A DNA stretch of 64,000 nt from Amphibacillus marinus (GTDB lineage Bacteria > Bacillota > Bacilli > Bacillales > Amphibacillaceae), in NCBI RefSeq assembly GCF_900110345.1, contig NZ_FODJ01000001.1, positions 620,001-684,000 of the forward strand, read 5' to 3'. The position numbers were made by a program, and so were the translations under genes. Positions 8,495 through 19,000 of this stretch are shown here, one piece after another. Position 1 is the stretch's first letter; each line of letters begins with the position of its first letter. Below the pieces are notes generated by a model, which saw only the letters and a list, made by a program, of their open reading frames with translations, did not search any database and was not told the DNA's origin.

Positions 8495-8872
8495 GTGTAT
8501 TCTGTACTCATAGTGGATGACTCTTCTTTCATGCGGGCATGGCTGAAAAGACTTATAACCAACCAGACATATTCCATAGCTGCTGAAGCCTCGAACGGCT
8601 ACGAGGCCATTTTAAATTATCGAAAAACGAAGCCAGACCTTGTTTTACTTGATAATCATTTACCCGATATTACAGGTGTAGAAGTGCTAAAAAGAATTAT
8701 GTCAATTGATGCAAACGCAAAAGTGATCATCTGCTCGGCAATGGGAACTGACTTCCTTGTTAAAGAGTGTTTAGTACATGGCGCTAAGGACTTTATAAGG
8801 AAACCAAATTTTGAACATTTACTTAATAAGATGGATAACATTATGCTAGACAAATCAAACCCGATTGATTAA
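8495..8872 (+). CDS. Single-domain CheY-like response regulator
   Basis: GTG start chosen at 8495: GAGGGG lies 8 nt upstream and the receiver fold starts immediately (VYSVLIVDDSS); the longer frame adds a Phe-rich leader unlike the family. 125 aa, receiver only: acidic pair Asp8-Asp9, phospho-acceptor Asp53 (LLDNHLPD), conserved Ser/Thr position at CSAMG, Lys in RKPN. There is no output domain, so it acts by protein contact. No kinase gene is adjacent; the chemoreceptors at 10 kb and 32 kb suggest a chemosensory or aerotaxis link (inference). Confidence 0.85.
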   Translation: MYSVLIVDDSSFMRAWLKRLITNQTYSIAAEASNGYEAILNYRKTKPDLVLLDNHLPDITGVEVLKRIMSIDANAKVIICSAMGTDFLVKECLVHGAKDFIRKPNFEHLLNKMDNIMLDKSNPID

Positions 8873-8887
8873 GCTCAATCGGGTTTG
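8856..8887. terminator. Bidirectional terminator between cheY-like gene and dps
   Basis: Perfect 13-bp stem CAAACCCGATTGA / TCAATCGGGTTTG with a 6-nt loop that contains the stop codon of the regulator gene. It ends 4 nt before the Dps stop codon on the other strand, so it serves both convergent genes. Confidence 0.75.
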
Positions 8888-8891
8888 AGTG

Positions 8892-9341
8892 TTAGCCTAA
8901 ATATGCTTCTAGCATCCACATATTTTTTTCAATTTCGGTTTTATAACCGATAAACATATCTTCCGTAATGTCATCCTCAGCTTCGCCAGCAAGCTTGATA
9001 CCTGTTGCTAAATCTGCTACTAAGATACGAAAGTCTTCAAGGACACTTTTTACCATATCAGCTTGCTTTACTTCCTTCGTATAAGCTTTTTCGCTAACAG
9101 ACGAATTGTCTAAAAACTCCTGTAACGTTGAAAAAGGCTCGCCACCAATGGTAAGCAGACGTTCAGCAAATTCATCAAAGTGCTCATTTATCTCATCATA
9201 TAACTCTTCAAATTTTTCGTGAAGAACAAAGAAGTTTGGTCCTTTAACGAACCAGTGATGTTGATGAAGCTTTGTAAATAAAACGCCATGTGTCGCAACA
9301 AGGTTGTTTAAATGCTTTTGTAATTCAAGATTTGCAGTCAT
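8892..9341 (-). CDS. dps: Dps-family ferritin-like protein
   Basis: 149-aa Dps/MrgA-type protein that binds and oxidises Fe2+ with peroxide, protecting DNA. The inter-subunit ferroxidase residues are seen in HQHHWFVKGPNFFVLHEKF and DEINEHFDEFAERL. Length is typical. GGAGG precedes the ATG. The AT-rich dyad upstream (9451-9478) may be a PerR or Fur site. Confidence 0.93.
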   Translation of the reverse strand: MTANLELQKHLNNLVATHGVLFTKLHQHHWFVKGPNFFVLHEKFEELYDEINEHFDEFAERLLTIGGEPFSTLQEFLDNSSVSEKAYTKEVKQADMVKSVLEDFRILVADLATGIKLAGEAEDDITEDMFIGYKTEIEKNMWMLEAYLG

Positions 9342-9450
9342 TTCATTACCTCCAATAATTAGTTAAGTTTACATTATATCTTGTACCCAAAAGTCAACTT
9401 TAATAAACAAAATAGTTAGCTTTTTTGTACATAGTACAACGAACTATATA

Positions 9451-9478
9451 ATAATTATTATAATATAATAATTATTAT
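9451..9478 (-). promoter_or_regulatory. AT-rich dyad upstream of dps, possible PerR/Fur box
   Basis: Two copies of ATAATTATTAT (9451-9461 and 9468-9478) separated by AATATA. The PerR consensus is TTATAATNATTATAA; the overlap ATTATTATAATATAATAAT is close but shifted. dps genes are commonly PerR-regulated, which makes the site plausible but unproved. Confidence 0.4.
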
Positions 9479-9630
9479 TTTTCAACAAAATTAACCTATG
9501 TTTATAAAATTGTCACAAATTCAAGTGCTGGCGCTCAAATAGCGAACCATATTTATACGTATTACTGCAATTGCTAATTCCTATATTATTCAAACCAGTA
9601 ACCTTTATTATTCTACCTAAATACATGACT

Positions 9631-10326
9631 TTAAGGAATCTCAATTAAGTCATGTGGCGAGATCATTCCCAATAACTTTTCATCCTTTGAACCCGTTTCT
9701 GTTATTAGTAAAGCTTCTAAACGTTTATGTTGTTTGACACTCTGAATAAAAAGTTGTTCCGCTTGATAAACACTCGTATGACGTGGAATAAATTGATAGT
9801 GGGTACCTTGTTCTTCATCAATAAGTTTGGAAATACTTGTTTCTAATACCTTCGTAGTATCACCACTAACGTTTTTTGCGACCCAATGCAACATTTTCTT
9901 ATCTGTTAATAAACCGAGAAAGCGCTTATTACGATATACCGGAAATTGGGAATATTCAGTTTCACGAATGATACCAAATACTTGCTTTACCTTTAAATCA
10001 GCTTGGATGGTTCTAAGCACCTTGGCGAAAGTTGGCATGACCTGTTGTGGTGCTGTTACTTCCTTGGCAATTTGTTCAATTGTGGCTACGACTTGGTCAT
10101 GAGGATCTGCGATTGTATAATTAACTTCTGTACGCTCATGAACAATTGCATTTCTTAGTTCTGAAAATTCTAGTAGGTCATTAGAATACCGATTAATAGC
10201 AGCATCACTGTTTCTTAGGCGATATACAGCACGTTGAAACGGTACATACTTTGTATCATCAAGTTTTTGATCAAAATGCTTTTCAATTTTATTAAATGCT
10301 ACTAAGAACCGCTCATCATTTCTCAT
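9631..10326 (-). CDS. CBS-pair domain protein with helical N-terminus
   Basis: 231 aa, soluble. The N-terminal about 75 residues are helical and contain FSELRNAIVHE, a motif also seen in HEPN-like proteins. Residues about 100-231 form two CBS repeats (KVKQVFGIIRETEYSQFPVY ... FLGLLTDKKML, and YQFIPRHTSVYQAEQL ... LLGMISPHDLIEI), which normally bind adenosyl nucleotides. Last gene of a reverse-strand run with a chemoreceptor (26-nt gap), suggesting it modulates that signalling path (inference). Confidence 0.8.
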   Translation of the reverse strand: MRNDERFLVAFNKIEKHFDQKLDDTKYVPFQRAVYRLRNSDAAINRYSNDLLEFSELRNAIVHERTEVNYTIADPHDQVVATIEQIAKEVTAPQQVMPTFAKVLRTIQADLKVKQVFGIIRETEYSQFPVYRNKRFLGLLTDKKMLHWVAKNVSGDTTKVLETSISKLIDEEQGTHYQFIPRHTSVYQAEQLFIQSVKQHKRLEALLITETGSKDEKLLGMISPHDLIEIP

Positions 10327-10352
10327 TTGCTACTCACGCTCCCAAACATAAC

Positions 10353-12038
10353 TTAAGTAACGATAAATTTTTCAGTTTCTTGATTTAGTTTGTCCGATAA
10401 ACGCTTTAAATAGTCAGCTGATGAAGAAATATCCGACATTGTACTAATCGTTTCTTCTGTTGATGCGGTCGTTTCTTCAATGCCCGCAGCAGACTGTTCA
10501 GCAACTGACGCGATATCCTCAATTGCTTCATTAATTGTCATGCTTTCCTTAACCACCTTATTTAGTTCTTGACAAATCACGTCCAATTCAGTAACCATCT
10601 CTGCATACGATTGATTAATCTGATTAAAAATAGTGCCCGTCTGATTCACCTGATTTACACCTTGATTAACTTTGGAATAGCCTGCTTCTAATAAAGTTGT
10701 TGTCTCGCTCGATCGATCTTGAATTCTATTTGTCACTGCTGTAATTTCTGTTATCGCTTGACCAACCTGCTCAGAAAGCTTCCGCACTTCATCAGCAACA
10801 ACAGCAAAACCTCGCCCATGCTCACCAGCTCTGGCAGCTTCAATTGCTGCGTTTAAAGCTAACAGATTGGTCTGCTCTGAAATGTCTGATACAACATCAA
10901 CAAGCTTAGTAATTTGCTTAGCATCATGATCAAGTCTTCTAACGCTTTGAACAGCCGTATCCATCGTTTCGCTTACAGCTTCAATCTCTTGGACAGATGC
11001 CTTCATAGATTGTACGCCTTGCTCGGTTAGCCTGGTTACTCCTTCTGCGGTAACAGCGGTTTCTTCACTGCTCGTATTTGCCATCTTAATTTCATTAACA
11101 AACAGTTCCATCATTTCACTCAATGCCGTTGCCTTCTCCGCCTGATTATCTGCTCCATTCGACAATTCGTCCATGGTAATAGCGACTTGATTACTGCCAT
11201 CTTTTACTTGATCAACGGATTGAGTCAAGAGCTCTGACTGGTTAGATACTTGCGTCGTCATTTGTTGGATACTGGTGATCACATGCTTAAATGCATAACG
11301 TAATTGGTCAGTAGCCATAAACAGAACGCCAACTTCATCAGTACGATTTAACGAAATTGAATCACCTGTCAAATTCCCATTTGCTAGGCTTTCAAGCTCA
11401 ATAGCTATTTTTTTAAGTGGCCGTCCAATATTTCTCCCTAGTAAGAAGCCAATCACCACTAACAGGATAGAGGCTATTACAATGGCTATTAATACAACTA
11501 GTCGGGCCCGATCGGAAGATCGATTGTTAGCGACATTCGTAGCTTGCATTTCTTCTTCGCTTAATTGAGTCAGGACTAATAATGCTTCACTAACTAAATT
11601 AAAGCTTGCACCTGATTCCTGAATACCACGAATAGCAGCTTGATACTGACCATTTTCTATTAAGGTAATGTTTTGTTCCACGATCCCCAAGAATGTTGAC
11701 CAATTTTCCTGAAATTGATTAAGGACAGTTTCTTCTTCATCAGTTAATCTGGCAGCTAAAAGTCGCTCAATATGAACATTTATTTGTTCAATATCTGCGT
11801 CTACATCAATTAATGGGGATGCGTCACGAAATAACGCCCCAGTTGCAATATTAACTCTAGTCCCTTCAGATAAACGAATAATTTCTTTTAAATCGAGTAA
11901 TGGCAACACGCGTTCAGTGTAGGTACGATTGGCATTATCATTAATCGTGTTTAATGCAAACAGCGAAATGACTCCAATACTTACTAAAATTAATACAGAC
12001 ATTAATGATACTAAAATAAGCTTTCCGGTTATTTTCAT
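10353..12038 (-). CDS. Methyl-accepting chemotaxis protein
   Basis: ATG 12038 is chosen because GGAGGGG lies 6 nt upstream; the longer frame adds only a leader without SD. 561 aa: TM1 about residues 5-30, extracytoplasmic four-helix-bundle-like ligand domain to about 180, TM2 about 185-208, HAMP, then a long coiled-coil signalling domain with the conserved hairpin tip ([34 protein letters not shown]). Membrane receptor for the CheA/CheW pathway; the ligand is unknown. It sits 41 nt after the degenerate EAL gene. Confidence 0.95.
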   Translation of the reverse strand: MKITGKLILVSLMSVLILVSIGVISLFALNTINDNANRTYTERVLPLLDLKEIIRLSEGTRVNIATGALFRDASPLIDVDADIEQINVHIERLLAARLTDEEETVLNQFQENWSTFLGIVEQNITLIENGQYQAAIRGIQESGASFNLVSEALLVLTQLSEEEMQATNVANNRSSDRARLVVLIAIVIASILLVVIGFLLGRNIGRPLKKIAIELESLANGNLTGDSISLNRTDEVGVLFMATDQLRYAFKHVITSIQQMTTQVSNQSELLTQSVDQVKDGSNQVAITMDELSNGADNQAEKATALSEMMELFVNEIKMANTSSEETAVTAEGVTRLTEQGVQSMKASVQEIEAVSETMDTAVQSVRRLDHDAKQITKLVDVVSDISEQTNLLALNAAIEAARAGEHGRGFAVVADEVRKLSEQVGQAITEITAVTNRIQDRSSETTTLLEAGYSKVNQGVNQVNQTGTIFNQINQSYAEMVTELDVICQELNKVVKESMTINEAIEDIASVAEQSAAGIEETTASTEETISTMSDISSSADYLKRLSDKLNQETEKFIVT

Positions 12039-12079
12039 TGTATTCCCCTCCATACTTTCCTCTTTATCTGTCAGTACTA

Positions 12080-13285
12080 TCAAATAAGCAAGCTCTCATT
12101 TTCATATAAAAAGCTGTATGAAATATCAATAAAAATAAAAAAATCGCCATTTAATGAACAGCTCAACGTCCTAATTCGCTCTCTTGTTTCTATATCTGCG
12201 TATAGTTTTGACAGCATTGCACGATTCCAAGTTCGCATTTGCATCATATTTTCTAAAAAATAGGGTCGAAATGCCCAATTAGATCCTTTATGTAAATCTT
12301 CAAATAGCCATTGCCCATCAGCTTTATAGTAGTTAGGCGAAACTTGTAAACCATCACTATTACAAATATATATTCTGAACGATGCCTCGTTAAAGGCTTC
12401 TCCTAGGAGAACGAGAAAGTCTTCAACTCCAGCTAGATTCTTCCATTGATTAGCTAATTCATTTAAGGTTTTTTCCCAGGCGATGATCCAACTCATACGC
12501 TCCTCAATTAAATGCTTTTGCCTATTAACAAACTGATTCGTTATTTTAGCCATGCCGATCATTTTCATTGGTGAAATATCTGGTTGGGCAGTTCCAAGAT
12601 ATGCCCCTTGATAGTAACGTCCACCATGCTTCCAGGCAAAATATTGGAGAAAATCATCTTCAATATTACAAAATAACAAGCTAGCCCCAATCCGATCAGC
12701 TAGCATTTCAAATGAATACATAATATCGTCGTAGCCCTTGGTGTCATCGTTTCCAATTATTTTGGTATTAATCTTTAAGACATTGGGTTCTAGTTGACGA
12801 ATTCGATCCATAGTTGCCGTTTTATTACCTAACTGCCCAATAGCTAATTGAATGCCACAATTTTTATAGTACAGTAATAAATGATAAAGCTCTGCAAAAT
12901 AATACTCAATATCTTCTTCATTTACCTCTAGAATAATCCGATTAGTTGGAAAACCTGTTTCACCAAAATGATTAAGCGTATCAAGTAAAGGCTGGCCATC
13001 GTCAATTAACAACTCTTGTGCTGATCGTTTAATTGATAAGAACAAGTTTTTATCTTTGGCTACGGTTCGTAGTGCTTGTTGTAAAACCTGTTGTTTAATT
13101 TCCAGCTTAAGCTCAGCTGAAATGTCCTCATGCATCAAAACCTCAGTAAGGTTCCTTAAATCTCCTGCTTCGTTCCTTTGAGCAAACAATTCGTAACCGA
13201 CAACCTCGTGGGTAACGCCACTAATAATCGGTTGAAAAGCAGGTCTAATTTCATTTATATCCTCTGAAAAATCAAGTTCACTCAC
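12080..13285 (-). CDS. Degenerate EAL-domain protein (YkuI-like)
   Basis: GTG 13285 is preferred: GAGAGGTG lies 7 nt upstream, while the longer TTG frame would start inside that SD. 401 aa: EAL-like domain to about residue 245 and a C-terminal PAS-like region. The fold landmarks are recognisable ([28 protein letters not shown]), but catalytic residues are lost: EAL reads ELF, the DDFG loop reads GQLG (about 150-153), LKID reads LKIN (173) and the EGVE position reads CNIE. So it should be a c-di-GMP sensor or scaffold rather than a phosphodiesterase, as known for B. subtilis YkuI. Confidence 0.85.
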   Translation of the reverse strand: MSELDFSEDINEIRPAFQPIISGVTHEVVGYELFAQRNEAGDLRNLTEVLMHEDISAELKLEIKQQVLQQALRTVAKDKNLFLSIKRSAQELLIDDGQPLLDTLNHFGETGFPTNRIILEVNEEDIEYYFAELYHLLLYYKNCGIQLAIGQLGNKTATMDRIRQLEPNVLKINTKIIGNDDTKGYDDIMYSFEMLADRIGASLLFCNIEDDFLQYFAWKHGGRYYQGAYLGTAQPDISPMKMIGMAKITNQFVNRQKHLIEERMSWIIAWEKTLNELANQWKNLAGVEDFLVLLGEAFNEASFRIYICNSDGLQVSPNYYKADGQWLFEDLHKGSNWAFRPYFLENMMQMRTWNRAMLSKLYADIETRERIRTLSCSLNGDFFIFIDISYSFLYENESLLI

Positions 13286-13324
13286 ATTACAACACCTCTC
13301 TCTAATCAATCTTGTTTATTTTAG

Positions 13325-13525
13325 CTATTCTTTTTTTAAAGTTGCTATTTTTCTAAAATATAGATATAAAATGATATTCATCCCAATACCAATTAGTAAA
13401 ATAATGATTACCGAGATCGTTACTACCGATATTTGATACAGTAAAATCATGGACAATAAAAAAGTTAACAGTAAAATACTCTGTAAAATTGCCATATACA
13501 TAAATCGTTGATAATGTTTGGTCAT
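13325..13525 (-). CDS. Small two-TM membrane protein (66 aa)
   Basis: Two hydrophobic spans (FMYMAILQSILLLTFLLSM and VTISVIIILLIGIGMNIILY) with short charged ends. The SD is weak (GAGG about 13 nt from the ATG). It lies 39 nt before the EAL gene on the same strand and probably starts that operon. No family recognised. Confidence 0.55.
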   Translation of the reverse strand: MTKHYQRFMYMAILQSILLLTFLLSMILLYQISVVTISVIIILLIGIGMNIILYLYFRKIATLKKE

Positions 13526-13741
13526 AGAATAAAAAAACCTCGCTTTAGTTGCTAGTTATCATTATTATAGCACGCTCGGTCACATATAATCTATTCAAGT
13601 AAGGGATTAAACCCATTCTTAAATAACGGCAGTTTATAGGACTTGACAAAGGATATATAATAAAATAGGTATTACTTTTATCGAATCTTGTCGATAGTTA
13701 TTCTTTCATTCTATTTTTTTAGTTGGGAAAGGGGTCACATC

Positions 13742-13945
13742 ATGACTTACCTTGCAATATTAGCTGCCGGTGTCTTTTTTTTCCTAGCAGCTTCAATTTG
13801 TCTTTATATGTTTTTCAGAGGATTTGGTAAGGGTTACTTAGTGATGACGATTGTCATCCTCATCCTCGTTTACTTTATCATTGGATTATGGAATCAATCA
13901 TCTAACTCTTTAAACATGCAGTTCTTTACTATGCTTAATGGCTAA
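13742..13945 (+). CDS. Small two-TM membrane protein (67 aa)
   Basis: ATG 13742 with AAAGGGG 8 nt upstream is preferred to the earlier in-frame start. Two spans: LAILAAGVFFFLAASICLYM and YLVMTIVILILVYFIIGLW, with FRGFGKG between. Function unknown. It is divergent from the EAL operon and followed by repeat copy F. Confidence 0.6.
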   Translation: MTYLAILAAGVFFFLAASICLYMFFRGFGKGYLVMTIVILILVYFIIGLWNQSSNSLNMQFFTMLNG

Positions 13946-14011
13946 ATCATTATTGAATGGATATATGGGTTGTATATCAAAAAACATTGGTAAGATAATT
14001 CCCCAAGAATA

Positions 14012-14137
14012 GGCGGAAGCAAAAAAGAGCCGACTCCTGTGGGAATAGCACGTGTTCAAAGGCCACACAAGAAAGCTGCTCTTTTTTTTTGCTGGAGCCA
14101 TACAAACATTTGCTTAACGATCGCTATTTGATAAAGA
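14012..14137 (+). repeat. Dispersed hairpin element, type 2 (copy F)
   Basis: GGCGGAAGCAAAAAAGAGC at the left pairs with GCTGCTCTTTTTTTTGCTG at the right. Between them is CTCCTGTGGGAATAGCACG, a block shared with copies at 22004-22244 and 52211-52589. The right flank CCATACAAACATTTGCTTAA with CGCTATTTGATAAAGAACC recurs almost exactly inside 26540-26955. There is no internal cassette in this copy. Strong stem plus T-run could also act as a terminator. Confidence 0.75.
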
Positions 14138-14157
14138 ACCGATATATGTTGCAAAAG

Positions 14158-14207
14158 AAAAAACTCTATAGCAATCCATCTTTTGGTGGATGCTACAGAG
14201 TTTTTTG
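14158..14207. terminator. Bidirectional terminator
   Basis: Stem AACTCTATAGCAATCCA paired with TGGATGCTACAGAGTT, flanked by A-run and TTTTTT, so it works on both strands. It ends 14 nt before the stop of the 512-aa membrane protein. Confidence 0.8.
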
Positions 14208-14221
14208 TGCATTTATTAAAT

Positions 14222-15760
14222 TTATAAAGCAAATATCGAAACTAATACACCAATAACGCCAACTAAAGCAATTGCATAGACCGTTTTCTTAGGCATTAAG
14301 CCATCATCCTTCATTGCTTTTCCAAACATAAAGAATACCACTGGATGGACCAAGAACGGCATTGAGAAGATAAACGGAATAAGACTAGCTGCCTCGGGAC
14401 CAAACATGCCTTCCTGTGTTGCCGCAAATAAGCCAAAATGTGAAATAGCTGATGCCTGTGCCACCCCCGTAAAATTAAATGGCATTGCGCTTAAACTCAA
14501 CAATAATAATCCACCAAAGACTGCAACGAGTTGCCAACCAAATGAAAATTGCATGAGAGCTTTGATCTCCAATGACTCACTTTCGTTAGCCTTTCGTAAA
14601 TTTTTTAATGAAAATGCAGTTAGAGTAAGTCCGGTTGCTAGAATTGCTAAAGAAGGCCATAACCATAAATCTCCTCTTTCAGCACTAATCGCTAACACAC
14701 TGAAAACAAATACATGCCCAAAAAATGGAATGTTAATCATAATTGGGGCACGACTCGCTGCTTCTTGACCTAAATCTCCTGCTGTACAGGCTCCTGTAAG
14801 ACCTGAATGCGATAATGATCCAGCCATACCTGGGCCCAAATTACGAACATGGTTAGTTTTAGCAAAGTAGATTAATAAGGCCATTCCGGTAAACATAAAA
14901 AATAACTGCCCGAAAAAGCTAAAAGTTAAGACCGCATTCATCCCACCAATATTAAATGCCTCGCCCATTCTTGAGCCACCAACCATAAAATTACCGGCAA
15001 GCACAACTGGGATTCCGGCAAATAATAATGCCTTTATTGTTGGACCTAACGACCAACGATGAAGAATAGCACCTACGCTTGCTGAGATAATCATAGCGAA
15101 GAAAATTTGTGGTAGTGCAATGACTGGCTTAATCCAGTCTGCAATCTGAAATGATAAATATAAAACAAGGATAATTGCAAGTATTTCAATAATTCCTTTA
15201 CGTATGTATAAGGGTTTGTTCGTAATCGTTGCCCGATTATCAATAAAGATAATTGATCCTACAATACCAATGTAAGCAACAAGAGGATAGACATCATTTA
15301 ACTCACTTAAGCTGACGCCAATCCATGAGCGGGCAGCACTTTCAATCCCGATTAGAAGGAAGAATGCTCTGATAATCATAATTATTTGGGTGCGTGTTGT
15401 ACCAAGAACTGCTTCTTGCGCAGAAGGCACCACCATCTCCTCATTCTCTTCAAGCCGGTTAGAGAACAATTTCCGCAGCTCTTGACCCCCAACAAAAAAG
15501 GTAACAACGAGAGCAATAATTGTTGAAGATGCGATCATGTTAATCATTGGAAAAATTGTTATTCCTGGATCTGCCACGCCTGTTTGAACTAAGATGAAGC
15601 CCATTGCCAACCCAAAAATGACAATAATTAATATTGGTGAATACCTCGTTCCAGCAACAACTGTTCTTGCTATTAATACCATTGGAATAATTAAAAACAA
15701 TGTAATCCAAAATTGATTGAGCAGATTTAAACTAGCAAACTGGTCAATTATTAATTCCAT
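14222..15760 (-). CDS. Polytopic membrane protein, putative transporter, with an internal repeat
   Basis: 512 aa, about 12-13 hydrophobic segments, ATG with GGAGG 6 nt upstream. I do not recognise the family with confidence; a distant relation to GltS-type symporters is possible. Two stretches match each other: residues 317-353 (SHSGLTGAC ... GQEAASRAP ... PFFGHVFVF) and 440-477 (SHFGLFAAT ... GPEAASLIP ... PFLVHPVVF). Such repeated, Gly-containing half-helices are typical of inverted- or tandem-repeat transporters with discontinuous substrate helices (inference). It stands alone. The 297-bp gap upstream (15761-16057) has no visible gene. Confidence 0.75.
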   Translation of the reverse strand: MELIIDQFASLNLLNQFWITLFLIIPMVLIARTVVAGTRYSPILIIVIFGLAMGFILVQTGVADPGITIFPMINMIASSTIIALVVTFFVGGQELRKLFSNRLEENEEMVVPSAQEAVLGTTRTQIIMIIRAFFLLIGIESAARSWIGVSLSELNDVYPLVAYIGIVGSIIFIDNRATITNKPLYIRKGIIEILAIILVLYLSFQIADWIKPVIALPQIFFAMIISASVGAILHRWSLGPTIKALLFAGIPVVLAGNFMVGGSRMGEAFNIGGMNAVLTFSFFGQLFFMFTGMALLIYFAKTNHVRNLGPGMAGSLSHSGLTGACTAGDLGQEAASRAPIMINIPFFGHVFVFSVLAISAERGDLWLWPSLAILATGLTLTAFSLKNLRKANESESLEIKALMQFSFGWQLVAVFGGLLLLSLSAMPFNFTGVAQASAISHFGLFAATQEGMFGPEAASLIPFIFSMPFLVHPVVFFMFGKAMKDDGLMPKKTVYAIALVGVIGVLVSIFAL

Positions 15761-16057
15761 ATCATACCTCCTAAAAATTTATGTAACTGTTTCCAATGAT
15801 AGCATACGTTAAAAAGAATCATTTGTAAACCATTCTGTGTAAAAAGGTCTCGTATAAAAAAATACCAGATTACTACTTAAAAAAATCGGATCTCAGCTAG
15901 CTTAAGCCCACATCCCCTAAGCAAAAATTAGCTATACAGAAGTTAGGCAAGTACCGAACATTAATCGCTCAAAGCAGATAGCATTTAAAAGATACTGTGC
16001 TTTGGTCAAAATGCCCGGCTACTCAATTTCTCTATCTAATTATGCCTTAAGCTCTTT

Positions 16058-19000
16058 TTACTTGTCTTCTCGTTTTAATGAATAAAGCGGTTGCCGTAGT
16101 TCAATTTCTTGATAAGCTTGTTGATCAACACTATCCCCCATTAATGCAAGCATTCTAGTATGGTGTGTGAAGAAGATAACCTGTGTTTGCTTTGAAAGTT
16201 CAAATAAAATCTTCAAAGTCTCCTTTGAACGCTGATCATCAAAGTGGACCAAAATATCGTCCACTATAAATGGGATTGGTTCATTTTCGTTGACATATTT
16301 CTCGATACTGGCAATACGGAGGGCTAAATAAAGCTGGTCTAATGTCCCATCACTCATCCCTGATAGCATAACCCTTCCACCGTTATCTCGAACACCTTGT
16401 AGTATGGGTTGGTCCTTCTCATCGAAATCAATTGTAATACTATTAAAAGAACCGAGTGTAAGGCGCTGAAAAAGCATGCTTGCCCGACTAATAATCGGGT
16501 TTTGATTTTGCTCACGGTAATGCTCAATTCCCCGCTTTAATAAGACCACCGCTAGCCGATAACGAATATATTGGTCGGTTAGCTGTTCAATTTTAGCAAG
16601 AAGTGCTTGTTTCTCTTCAGTAGCTTTCAATGCTTCTACATTAGTACCTGTTACCTTGTCATTATAGTCCCGTTTAATTGCGCCATAATTCTGTTCTAAA
16701 GTTGAACGTTCATTGTCCAATCGATTAATCTCGAAATCAATTGTTGTTAATTCAGAGTGTGCTTCTTCATAGGTCGTTCGTCCTGCTTCCGCAAGAATCT
16801 CATCTAGTGACAGGCCATTGCCCCACTCTACTAGCTGTTTTTCAATTAGCACCAATTCCTCATGTAACTGCATCTTTTGTCTTGATTTTAGCTCAATAGC
16901 TTCTAGCTCTTCTATAGTGGAACAACCGGCTTGCGTCATTAATTGGTTCAGCCCCTGCTCAGCTTTATCAATTGTTTGATTTGTGCTCTCTTCATTGTAA
17001 ATAATCATTTCCCGTTGTTTTTTTAAAACCGCTAACTGTTCCTGATCTTTTTTTGCTGAATTTAATTTTTGATAGCAGTAATCTACCATCAGATCGGCTC
17101 CTGATAACTCACCATGGACGTTTGCAATGGTTATTAAAGGTTCCGCCCTTTTTTTAAAATTAGTCAGTTGTTTTTTTAGCTCTGTTGCTTGTACTCGTGT
17201 TTGTCTCATCTCGTCATACTTGTTAACACAGTGGCGATAGTGCTCTAACAATTCAGTAATAATAAGGGGAGACACGCTTTGATCGAGATTAGCCTTTGTC
17301 AGGCTGACTGACCAATTCTCGTACCACTCCTCAAGCTTTTTTTTAGCCGCTTGCTGTTCAAATAAAGCTTGATCCTGCTCCTCATTAATACTATTAATAC
17401 GACTAAACACATGTTTACGATCAGACACTTTTGCTAACAAATCCTTAATGATTCGATCGGCCTCATCCATTAAATGACTTAACGATGTAGCATTTGGCAC
17501 TTCAATAAATCTTGATAGCTCTTGCTTTAACATTGTCTGAAGCGTTTCATTAAGCTGCTCTAAATGATGTAGCTTTTTAATTTTATTATGCTTTTCAAAG
17601 GTGAGCTCAACAATCTTATCATAGCGCTTTAACCAATCAAACATTTCCGTAGGCGTTAATGGTTCAATCTCAGCCTCTGCCCATTCTGTCTTCCAATCGT
17701 GTTCACAAGCTTGAAGTTCGTTAGTATACTGCTGATCCTTTTGTTTAAGTTGAGCTAATTTGTCTGTACCTGCTTGAATATCGATCGTTAGTTTGTTTCG
17801 TTCCCCAAGTCTTTCAGCTTCCTGTCTCATTGTGTCGGCAGATTGATCTGCCTTATTCATGCTTGCTTCGAATATGGTCTCAAGACTTTCAGCATGAGAA
17901 AATTGTTGCAGCTCAGCGTCAGACACGACTTGGTGATTAAGTTGTTTTTTAATCAGTAACCAACTTTGGTCACGGTACTGTCTTAAGGAAAACAGCTCTT
18001 GCTCAGTTGGAATACTTACCGCTGCTTCAATTTCCCTAATTCGAGTTGTCCGCATTGCAATATCTTGCTCTACTGACTCGATTGCCAGTTTATTATTATG
18101 CTGTCTTTGCTGAAGCGCTAATATTCTTTCTTCATATTTTTTAATCGTAGTTGGCAAATTAGGAATGTTTAGCTTGCTTAGCTGTTCTTCTGTTCCGCTC
18201 CATAATGAAAGCTGTCCAATTTTATTAGCAATCTCCCCTTCAAGCTGCTCTAAGTCTAATTTAGCTTGGCTAATTAATTGCTCAAGCTTACCTTCCTCCC
18301 TTGCTTGTTTAAGATTCCGCTCCAGTGCGCTAAAATCAGCTACAGCTCCTAGTTGTGCTAAAACATTTTCCTGTTTCTTCAGCTCAGCGTCAAGTATTTT
18401 CACTTGTTTATTAGCTTGCTCCAACGCTTGATTAACCTGAGGGAAAGTGTGACTGAGTGATCGAATCATTCGCTCATCCTCGACTGGAATACGGTAATTC
18501 TCAATAGCTGTCAGTGTTTTTTGAGTCGGATCAAGTGCTTTTAGAAGTGTATAAAGGTGTTGTTCTATGTCAGTTAACTTATTTATTAAAATAGGATATT
18601 CTTTCTTTTGACCCTGATATGTTTTTAGCTCCCTATTAAGTTCCTCAATCAATACTGTGTGCTTAATAATAGCTTCTGGAATGTCAATTCTCATTATTTC
18701 AGCTTCAATCTGCTTTAACTCGATCTCACAATTATCCAGCTGATTTACTGCTTCTTGTTTAAGCTTCGTATATTCTACTCTTTGTCTAGGCGTATCAATC
18801 GGTAGCAGTGGCACAGCTTCCATGCCACTTAATTTTGCAATCAATTTTTGGCGCTCGGCAACTTTGGGCAGAGTTTGCTCCAGACGCTTAAACTTAAGTT
18901 CTTTAATTTTGAGTGATTTAAGCGCATCTTTAAGTTGACTAAGTTGCGTTTGGGCATTAAGATATGTTTGCTCAATTGCTATCCAATCACGTTGATTTAA

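Noticed and set aside
9451-9478. Replication-origin-like AT-rich dyad
   Set aside because: No DnaA boxes and no origin genes nearby; a metal or peroxide regulator site before dps is a better explanation.
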